Source of the DNA: Timema cristinae
Taxonomy: Eukaryota > Arthropoda > Insecta > Phasmatodea > Timematidae
Assembly: GCA_039000515.1 (NCBI GenBank)
Contig: JBCFYV010000012.1
Span: 122,391,105-122,455,104, forward strand
Direction: 5' to 3'
Length of the DNA: 64,000 nt
How positions within the stretch are numbered: the first letter of the stretch is position 1; each line of letters opens with the position of its first letter. This document shows positions 57,001-64,000 of the stretch, one piece after another. The notes beneath the pieces were generated by a model. The model had not been told where the DNA came from. It did no database searches and saw nothing but the letters and a program-made list of their open reading frames with translations. The position numbers and the translations under genes were made by a program.

Positions 57001-58512
57001 GTCACAACACATTGCTATAGGAGCGTAGAATGGATCTTTGTGAAAAAATGATGTCATTTAACAGTCACAACACACTATTATAGGAGCGTAGAATGTATCT
57101 TTGGGAATAGAATGATGTCATTTAATAGTCACAACACACTATAATAGGAGCGTAGAATGGATCTTTGTGAATAGAATGATGTCATTTAATAGTCACAACA
57201 CACTGATATAGGAGCGTAGAATGGATCTTTGGAAATAAAATGATGTCATTTAATAGTCACAACACACTGTTATAGGAGCGTAGAATGGATCTTTGTGAAT
57301 AGAATGATGTCATTTAATAGTCACAACACACTATAATAGGAGCGTAGAATGGATCTTTGGAAATAAAATGATGTCATTTAATAGTCACAACACACTGTTA
57401 TAGAAGCGTAGAATGGATCTTTGTGAATAGAATGATGTCATTTGATAGGAGGGTCACAACACACTGTTATAGGAGCGCAGAATGGATCTTTGTGAATAGA
57501 ATGATGTCATTTAATAGTCACAACACACTGATATAGGAGCGTAGAATGGATCTTTGTGAATAGAATGATGTCATTTGATAGGAGGGTCACAACACACTGT
57601 TATAGGAGCGCAGAATGGATCTTTGTGAATAGAATGATGTCATTTAATAGTCACAACACACTGATATAGAAGCGTAGAATGGATCTTTGTGAATAGAATG
57701 ATGTCATTTGATAGGAGGGTCACAACACACTGTTATAGGAGCGCAGAATGGATCTTTGTGAATAGAATGATGTCATTTAATAGTCACAACACACTGATAT
57801 AGGAGCGTAGAATGGATCTTTGGAATATAAATGATGTCATTTAATAGTCACAACACACTGTTATAGGAGCGTAGAATGGATCTTTGTGAATAGAATGATG
57901 TCATTTAATAGTCACAACACACTATAATAGGAGCGTAGAATGGATCTTTGGAAATAAAATGATGTCATTTAATAGTCACAACACACTGTTATAGAAGCGT
58001 AGAATGGATCTTTGTGAATAGAATGATGTCATTTGATAGTCACAACACACTATAATAGGAGCGTAGAATGGATCTTTGTGAATAGAATGATGTCATTTAA
58101 TAGTCACAACACACTGATATAGGAGCGTAGAATGGATCTTTGGAAATAAAATGATGTCATTTAATAGTCACAACACACTATAATAGGAGCGTAGAATGGA
58201 TCTTTGTGAATAGAATGATGTCATTTAATAGGAGGGTCACAACACACTGATATAGGAGCGTAGAATGGATCTTTGTGAATAGAATGATGTCATTTAATAG
58301 TCACAACACACTATAATAGGAGCGTAGAATGGATCTTTGTGAATAGAATGATGTCATTTAATAGTCACAACACACTGATATAGGAGCGTAGAATGGATCT
58401 TTGTGAATAAAATGATGTCATTTAATAGTCACAACACACTGATATAGGAGCGTAGAATGGATCTTTGTGAATAGAATGATGTCATTTAATAGTCACAACA
58501 CACTGTTATAGG
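54066..58512 (+). repeat. 64-bp satellite array, about 69 copies
   Basis: The unit is ATAGGAGTGTAGAATGGATC, TTTGTGAATAGAATGATGTC, ATTTAATAGTCACAACACAC, TGCT. Diagnostic variants are GAGTG/GAGCG, GTGAAT/GGTAAT, AGAATG/AGCATG and TGCT/TGTT/TGAT/ATAA before the next unit. The left part shows trimeric (192-bp) then dimeric (128-bp) higher-order repeats. The right part is more mixed and includes longer units with GATAGGAGGGTCAC at 57440-57780. The array ends about 90 bp before transporter exon B. Confidence 0.98.
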
Positions 58513-58522
58513 AGTCTGTCTA

Positions 58523-58570
58523 AACTTTCTGACCACCTTGGAGCTGACCTCACCAGATGTAGTCTCCTGT
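58523..58570 (+). pseudogene. Decayed duplicate of the start of transporter exon B
   Basis: Forty of 48 bases match 58600-58647 at a constant offset of 77 bp. In the matching frame it reads NFLTTLELTSPDVVSC and then a stop, against KCLTTLDLTSLGVGSC in the real exon. The acceptor AG is not conserved. It separates the end of the 64-bp array from the real exon. Confidence 0.85.
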
Positions 58571-58599
58571 TGATCATTGTCCTGTATGCTCTGTTCCAG

Positions 58600-58753
58600 A
58601 AATGTCTGACCACGTTGGACCTGACGTCACTAGGTGTAGGCTCCTGTGTAGGCACAGGTATGTACCTGGTGTCAGGTATGGTCGCGAGAAACGTGGCTGG
58701 ACCAGGTGTCGTGTTTTCCTTCATCATAGCCGCGGTAGCCTCCATCTTCTCAG
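58600..58753 (+). CDS. Cationic amino acid transporter (SLC7 family), TM1-TM2 exon
   Basis: This exon encodes 51 residues plus one base: KCLTTLDLTSLGVGSCVGTG, then MYLVSGMVARNVAGPGVV and FSFIIAAVASIFSG. The G-V-G-S-x-V-G-T-G-M-Y run is the unwound TM1 substrate-binding motif of APC-superfamily transporters, in the form seen in CAT proteins. The V-A-G-P-G segment and the hydrophobic FSFIIAAVAS run start TM2. Splice sites are excellent: CTGTTCCAG|AAATGT at the left and TCTCAG|GTGAGT at the right. It starts in phase 0, matching exon A, and ends in phase 1. The next exon should begin by completing a codon and encode C-Y-A-E-F-G-like sequence; I did not find it before 64000. A CAT4-like (SLC7A4-type) member is my best guess, but membership in another CAT subgroup cannot be excluded. 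Confidence 0.92.
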
Positions 58754-58857
58754 GTGAGTCTCTTCCCAGTAGTGAGACATATGTTTGGTGTCTTGTATAC
58801 ACGTAGACTGTGAGAGGGACTGTAGTCGTCTTGCCACAGATTCTAAACTAAATATAG

Positions 58858-59590
58858 GCTAATTGTTTTAGAATCGGAAGACCTGCGGGACATTATGGAT
58901 GATATTATAAGGGTTTGAAAGGAATTCGGAACGAAGGTAAACATCGGTAAGAGGAAGGTGATGAGAGTTCTAAAGGAAGAAGACAATGTTGTTATATTCA
59001 TTGACGTTAAGAAACTAGAACAAGCAAGGAAGTTCAAATATTTGGGAGGTCTTGTGACTTGGGATGGAATCCGTACGAAGGAAGATAAAAGCAGGATAGC
59101 TCTGGTGGAGGGAGCTATGAAAGGGAGAGGTGATTACCGACAGCGGGAAAAATAGAGTTTGATTTAAGAAAGAGGGTTGCAAAGTGTTTCGTGTGGTGAC
59201 GTATGTATTTGAGACGTGGACAAGCAGAAATAGGGAGGGTTTTAAATGTTGTTGTGGAGAAGAATGGAGAGGGTGAACTTGAGGGACATGGTGAGGAATG
59301 AGGAAATGTTGAGGAAGAGAGGAGAGGAAAGGTGTCTGATAAGAATTATAACTAAGAAAAAACATCCTGGTTGGGCCACGCACCACGTTGGGATTGTTTA
59401 ATGAAGAGGATCATGGAGGGAAGATAAAGGGGAAAAGAGGAAGGGCGAGGCTTAGAATGCTATCAAGAAGGGAAGAAACTACAGAAGGATGAAAGAAGAG
59501 GTTCAGGAGCAAGGAAAATGGAATGTCCAGTTGATACTGTCTCAGAACAGATTCACAGATGACCAGTTCTATCGTTCGCGTCTTAAAACA
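58858..59590 (+). mobile_element. LINE type 2 fragment (RT end to C-terminus)
   Basis: Frames yield EQARKFKYLGGLVTWDGIRT, KEDKSRIALVEGAMKG, KRVAKCFVW, RVNLRDMVRNEEMLRKRGEE and YRRMKEEVQEQGKWNVQL. These are ordered conserved blocks of an arthropod non-LTR ORF. Frameshifts separate them. It lies in the intron after exon B. Confidence 0.88.
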
Positions 59591-60200
59591 TTAATATGTT
59601 AATTTTAAACAAAAATCCCAATTTAAGACAGGGTGGTTACCATTTTAACAAATTTCTACCCCAAAACCCAGTATACAGCGTTATTTGGGAGGTTAAACAC
59701 TCCATGAATATTCGAATACGAAAATTTTGGAACAAAGAAAATATCACTAATTGGTAAACCACCCTTAACTTGAGGGCTAAAGTTAAAATAAACAAAACAT
59801 CACAAGGTATAACATCTGAATATCATGGTTGAACCACATCCATAAAACCTCTTCAAATTTGTAGCTAGGGATAGAAAGAATTGTAAACTTCACATTTTTG
59901 GGTTCAAACTCTCATTAAACGTTAAAATTAATCTCGAAGTCAAGGATTTCCTCGATTATAATAACTTACTTTCCCTTGATTTGATATGGTAAGAAACACT
60001 CGATGAATTGTTTGAATGGCAATGTTTTACTGGATCAAGCAGTCAATGAATTAGAGGGTGTCAATTTAATAAGTTGTAGTTTATATCTCCCCCACAAGCT
60101 TATATTTATATATATAAGACAAGCGTGAAGGTAATTAGATATGTGATGTGAACATAGGGCAATGACAGAAATTATCTGCAGTCTGCACCAGGAACAAAAC
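59591..60200. other. No feature recognised
   Basis: AT-rich intronic sequence. Confidence 0.5.
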
Positions 60201-60202
60201 CT

Positions 60203-60470
60203 GGATAGAGCTGCTCTGTATTTAGGAGTATCTATGAGCTGTGCAGTCTTGGATAGAGCTGCTCTGTATTTAGGAGTATCTATGAGCTGTGCAGTCTTGG
60301 ATAGAGCTGCTCTGTATTTAGGAGTATCTATGAGCTGTGCAGTCTTGGATAGAGCTGCTCTGTATTTAGGAGTATCTATGAGCTGTGCAGTCTTGGATAG
60401 AGCTGCTCTGTATTTAGGAGTATCTATGAGTTGTGCCGCCTTGGATAGAGCTGCTCTATATTTTTGAGTA
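60203..60470 (+). repeat. 48-bp minisatellite, 5.6 copies
   Basis: Units start at 60203, 60251, 60299, 60347, 60395 and 60443 (GGATAGAGCTGCTCTGTATT, TAGGAGTATCTATGAGCTGT, GCAGTCTT). The plus strand is open (LDRAALYLGVSMSCAV per unit) because 48 is a multiple of 3. The last, partial unit overlaps the stop codon and last residues of the minus-strand exon. Confidence 0.95.
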
Positions 60471-60950
60471 TTCTATCCCGACGATGGTACCGTAAGTGTT
60501 GGTCCTGTTGCCGAGGATGTCGAAGAAGCCGATATCTCTGTCGGTGAACACCGGATAGCGACCGGACATCTTCCCAAAGTTGGAGTACACTACATAATGG
60601 ATGACGGTTCCGTTGATCTCGGGGACAGCGACGATCGCTGAGAAGGTCGTCCAAGAGTGATGAACGATGATACTCCACCAGGATTGACGGTTCCGTGAAC
60701 CGCCCGGAGCCGACCTCCTTCCGATAGCCGTAGTCTCCGAGGTCGTCTACCTCCTCCACCTGGATGAAGAAGTCCTCGTCGTAAGGGTCTTCCTGTCCCT
60801 CCATGAGTGCCCTCGTCCCTACGATGACGGCGTCCAGGTGTACCGGACGGGTGACGAAGTAGAACTCGTTGCCGTCGTAGCGTCCCGCCAAGAAGGTGCT
60901 GGTGTAGACCGTAGGGTCGTGGAACACAAGTCTGGCTTTGGGAAAGTCCC
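60456..60950 (-). CDS. Terminal coding exon, family not recognised, one frameshift
   Basis: The minus strand has a good acceptor (GTTTCCGACCTTCCAG| ending at 60951). About 164 codons follow, down to TAG at 60458-60456. The first part reads GDFPKARLVFHDPTVYTSTF, LAGRYDGNEFYFVTRPVHLD and EDFFIQVEEVDDLGDYGY. The second part, in the frame shifted by one base, reads RQSWWSIIVHHSWTTFSAIV, PEINGTVIHYVVYSNFGKMS and DIGFFDILGNRTNTYGTIVG. The shift falls near 60700-60712 (plus-strand CCGCCCGGAG). One surplus base explains it: 493 in-frame bases are 164 codons plus one. Codons strongly favour G/C-ending forms, unlike the flanks. NGT and NRT are possible N-glycosylation sites, which would fit a secreted or extracellular domain. 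I could not name the family. No upstream exon was found before 64000. The shift may be real or a sequencing error. Confidence 0.7.
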
Positions 60951-60967
60951 CTGGAAGGTCGGAAACA

Positions 60968-60980
60968 ATATATATATATA

Positions 60981-61015
<35 letters not shown>

Positions 61016-61031
61016 CACACACACACACACT
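60968..61031. repeat. (TA)n-(CA)n microsatellite
   Basis: TA runs interrupted by TAATTATA, then about nine CA units. It lies just upstream (in the minus direction) of the exon's acceptor, inside the inferred intron. Confidence 0.97.
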
Positions 61032-61264
61032 CACATATAACCACCACTTGTGTTCTTAACGATTTGCCTACATATGACGTCACGGCAAGTCATGTTATGA
61101 TTTCCCATGATGATGTATTTACGTTTTATTAGGCGAGTTTTAAAGATATAACCAGTTCTCGAACTGGAGAATTTTAACAACGGAACTATAACAAATAACA
61201 ACCACAACCAATAATTCCTTAATCTACTTTACAGGATGAAATTATTACATTGGTAGAACCTATT

Positions 61265-61690
61265 ACATTGTCTATACACACTTCAATAGGTTGGATGCTA
61301 AGTCATGCCACTTCAATAGGTTGGATGCTAAGTCATGCCACTTCAATAGGTTGGATGCTAAGTCATGCCACTTCAAAGGTTGATGCTAAGTCATGCCACT
61401 TCAATAGGTTGGATGTAGTATGCATTCAAGGTTGGAGCTAAGTATGCCACTTCAATAGGTTGGATGCTAAGTCATGCCACTTCAATAGGTTGGATGCTAA
61501 GTCATGCCACTTCAATAGGTTGGATGCTAAGTCATGCCATTCATAGGTTGGATGCTAAGTCATGCCACTTCAATAGGTTGGATGCTAAGTCATGCCACTT
61601 CAATAGGTTGGATGCTAAGTCATGCCACTTCAATAGGTTGGATGCTAATCTGCCACTTCAATAGTTGGATGCTAATCATGCCACTTTAAT
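61265..61690 (+). repeat. 30-bp minisatellite, about 14 copies
   Basis: The unit is TTGGATGCTAAGTCATGCCA followed by CTTCAATAGG. Copies near 61375-61455 and 61540-61680 show scattered one-base losses (for example GGAGCTAAGTATGCC, CCATTCATAGG). Confidence 0.95.
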
Positions 61691-62900
61691 TGAATTTCAG
61701 TAAAATGAATATCACATTGCAGTTCACTATACTAGTTTAGTTAATTAATAATTGCAATTGATTTATGTTGAAACGAAAAGTATATTGCCTCATTAAAACG
61801 ATATCCAATATTTAACTAGGTAGGTAGAAACTAGTCTAAAACCTAAGTACCTACGCTATGGGATTATTTTATCTGTAAACCATTTAACCAGTTCATTTTA
61901 CTTATAGAAACATGATGGTTTGTGCATGAGAAATATATATCTAACATACATAGAGTATTCTGTGTTTTAGTAAAGCTATTGACGAAACAAAACTAGAATT
62001 AAAACAAGTGATATTACATTTTACAATGTAATAATACATATTTAACTCTAGGAAGCTGAATTAATTTAATTTCATTCCCGACAACAATGTAGTTAGAACT
62101 TGCCAACATAATGCTCTAAGCTTCACATGAAACTGGTAACAAAACTTGTAACGCAAGCTACAGTTTTCTACACACCTTCATTTTCATCAAACTTGCAGTC
62201 ATTTTTGCGAAAAACATATTTTTACTCTTATTATTATCATCTACTCGCTGCATATATTTCTGTTTTTAATTACACTCATTTTATTAAAATTATTTTGTAA
62301 ACCGATGTGCTTGATTATAAATGTTAGGATTTGTATTCATTTTGGACTGAGCTACTAATATAATACTAAACCTATTATTTTGCACACTTAATACAAAAAT
62401 AGTTCCATGTGTAGAACATTAGTTTCTGAATATTTAGCATATTTTAAGTGTTTTAAATATTATATGAATATTACTACAATTCAAGTTTTTTATTTATTTA
62501 CAATAAATAATGGCATACATTTAATATGCGTAGTATTAATTTTATTTATTGAATTACAATGAGAGAAATAAACATGCTAAGCATTCCCCAATCACTTCTT
62601 GTGAAGTAAAAAGCAGTTTCATTCTACAAAATGTTTCTACAGAAGAGGGAAAATATGGCAATATAAAATTTGAAAATTCTTTGTTTTCCATAGTTATGAG
62701 AAATGATGAAAATGTTAAGAATTATCATTATTATTTTAATCAATATAACATTTATTTGTTTCAAAGTAAAATGTTTGTAACAAATACTGTTAATTAAATT
62801 GGCAGAAACAACAAGATATTCTACTCTTTAATGTAAAACCCTTTATCTTACGTGCGAATGTTAATGTAAGTATTATTTTGGACCACACTAGGACAGTGTT
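61691..62900. other. AT-rich sequence, no gene recognised
   Basis: An 82-codon plus-strand frame at 62549-62797 has AT-driven codons (Asn, Lys, Tyr, Ile rich) and no recognisable domain. Confidence 0.5.
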
Positions 62901-62908
62901 TTATATAT

Positions 62909-62961
<53 letters not shown>
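62901..62961. repeat. (TA)n microsatellite
   Basis: About 30 TA units with one interruption. Confidence 0.97.
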
Positions 62962-62964
<3 letters not shown>

Positions 62965-63262
62965 CAGTATTAATGCGTGGTGGAATTTTGGATTTATTTT
63001 CATATATCAGACATCACATAGGTCTATATTGGGACTTTAATTTGCATGTAAATTCTGAATCAAATGATCAGACTTGGTTTTTACTAAGTTTAGTATTTCT
63101 AAAGATTTAGTCGCCGAAAAACGGAAACCATTTGTCATTTTACTTTTCTTTCAATGTAATAAACATTTTGAAGAAAATATTTTAGCGATAAAACTTATGC
63201 GGCAAGGAAATATTGTAGCTAACTAGTGTGGATAAATAGAAATTTACGTGATACATAATTTA

Positions 63263-63269
<7 letters not shown>
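62962..63269. other. No feature recognised
   Basis: AT-rich spacer between two TA microsatellites. Confidence 0.5.

Positions 63270-63316
<47 letters not shown>
63270..63316. repeat. (TA)n microsatellite
   Basis: About 22 TA units with one interruption. Confidence 0.97.
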
Positions 63317-63319
<3 letters not shown>

Positions 63320-63825
63320 TTATGAAATGTGTCTTTTTTTTTCCTAGTTAACTTGTGGCACAGATTTCAAAACTTTAAAAAGATGCGTACTATGAAAGAC
63401 AATGTGTAGAAATAATCTACCTACGAACAGATACAGCAAATCCCCTTTCTAAGCATAATCACCCCAGGCCACAATAAGGCTACAAAAGGGTAGGTGAAAG
63501 TGTAAAATATTTGTGATGAAATCATCGTGTTGCTATAGGAATCGTCGTCTCTGTTGTGAGGAAAATTATTGGAAAACCCAGTGTAATACAAGATACAATA
63601 TACTATACAGATACATATTAAGATCTGGGTTCGTTCAGACCCGAATAGAGATCCTTTTGGAAAACGATTGGAAAACGAATAAGTAGCGTTCTAGTGTGCA
63701 GGCGGAACGCCTTAAACTTTTGTTGTATCAACCAGAACGCTCTTAATATATTTTTGTATCAACCGGAACTGCGTTCCAGTCGAGCCCTGGATATAACATT
63801 GAAACACCTATCTAAAGACAGATCA
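63317..63825. other. No gene recognised
   Basis: Contains near-duplicate words TTTTGTTGTATCAACCAGAA and TTTTTGTATCAACCGGAACT at 63718-63770. Otherwise unassigned. Confidence 0.45.
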
Positions 63826-63829
63826 GTGC

Positions 63830-64000
63830 TAGCTAAGAGACTTACCCAAGTAAAGAAAGGGTTGCTATAGCTGTGATACTTACCCAGGGAAAGAAAGGGT
63901 TGCTATAGCTGTGATACTTACCCAGGGAAAGAAAGGGTTGCTATAGCTGTGATACTTACCCAGGGAAAGAAAGGGTTGCTATAGCTGTGATACTTACCCA
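63830..64000 (+). repeat. 38-bp minisatellite running off the window
   Basis: The unit is GATACTTACCCAGGGAAAGA followed by AAGGGTTGCTATAGCTGT, with more than four copies and continuing past 64000. The first unit is diverged (GAGACTTACCCAAGTAAAGA). On the minus strand each unit carries a pyrimidine tract followed by GGGTAAGTATC, a close match to a 5' splice site. Confidence 0.95.

Larger units (their letters stand above)
40965..58599 (+). other. 17.6-kb transporter intron filled with repeats
   Basis: Inferred intron between GTCAGG at 40965 and TTCCAG at 58599. It contains a TIR transposon, at least six SINEs, two large dispersed repeats, a LINE fragment with a 46-bp array, a 22-bp array of about 1.5 kb and a 64-bp array of about 4.4 kb. 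No other exon with transporter-like sequence was seen inside. RNA evidence would be needed to exclude small alternative exons. Confidence 0.7.

Noticed and set aside
58958..59155. 65-codon frame downstream of the transporter exon as its next exon
   Set aside because: The peptide (KFKYLGGLVTWDG) is LINE reverse-transcriptase sequence, not transporter sequence.
60162..60467. Plus-strand 101-codon frame with six copies of a 16-residue repeat
   Set aside because: It is a 48-bp minisatellite (a multiple of 3) overlapping the end of a well-coded minus-strand exon. No start context or homology.
61250..61664. Plus-strand frames of repeated SIGWMLSHAT-type peptides
   Set aside because: Translation of a 30-bp minisatellite; interrupted wherever a unit loses a base.
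62549..62797. 82-codon plus-strand frame
   Set aside because: Asn/Lys/Tyr/Ile-rich composition follows the AT-rich background; no splice sites or domain.

Overview
This is a eukaryotic, AT-rich, repeat-dominated window, almost certainly from an insect. Evidence: short interstitial (TTAGG)n telomere-type runs, tRNA-headed SINEs with target-site duplications (TSDs), a Tc1/mariner-like relic of a type widespread in arthropods, two kinds of non-LTR retrotransposon fragments, and spliced rather than operonic coding sequence. The SINE sequences, and the peptides they appear to encode, resemble those I remember from Timema stick-insect genomes. That is recall, not a search, so the genus is a suggestion only. 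There are no bacterial genes, operons, rRNAs or CRISPR arrays.

Only one gene can be recognised with confidence. It is a plus-strand SLC7-family cationic amino acid transporter. Exon A (about 40797-40964) encodes the cytoplasmic N-terminus and ends with donor AAG|GTCAGG. Exon B (58600-58753) encodes TM1 and the start of TM2, between acceptor TTCCAG| and donor CAG|GTGAGT. Both flank the intervening intron in phase 0 and together read as a continuous CAT-type N-terminus. Later exons lie beyond the window. The intron is about 17.6 kb and holds a TIR transposon, SINEs, LINE debris and three large tandem arrays. A second coding exon lies on the minus strand at 60456-60950. It has good acceptor and codon usage and one frameshift, and I could not assign it to a family; it may be nested in the next intron of the transporter. 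A weaker minus-strand exon candidate is at 18686-18850.

Layout: 1-5.4 kb SINE and LINE debris plus a 40-bp array; 5.5-8.6 kb a roughly 100-copy 31-bp array; 8.8-23 kb SINEs, foldback MITEs, a 32-bp array and a GC-rich promoter-like patch; 24.1-25.3 kb a dead Tc1/mariner-like element; 26-37 kb SINE and LINE debris; 38-39.4 kb a LINE fragment whose coding sequence has become a 64-bp minisatellite; 40.6-58.75 kb transporter exons and the satellite-filled intron; 58.8-64 kb LINE debris, the minus-strand exon and further short arrays.

Roughly 13 kb (about a fifth) of the window is tandem repeat. The most notable theme is where these arrays come from: two arise from LINE reverse-transcriptase ORFs, one from an intron/exon boundary carrying the start codon, one overlaps a stop codon, and one abuts a decayed copy of exon B. 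I found no evidence of a new multi-gene system.
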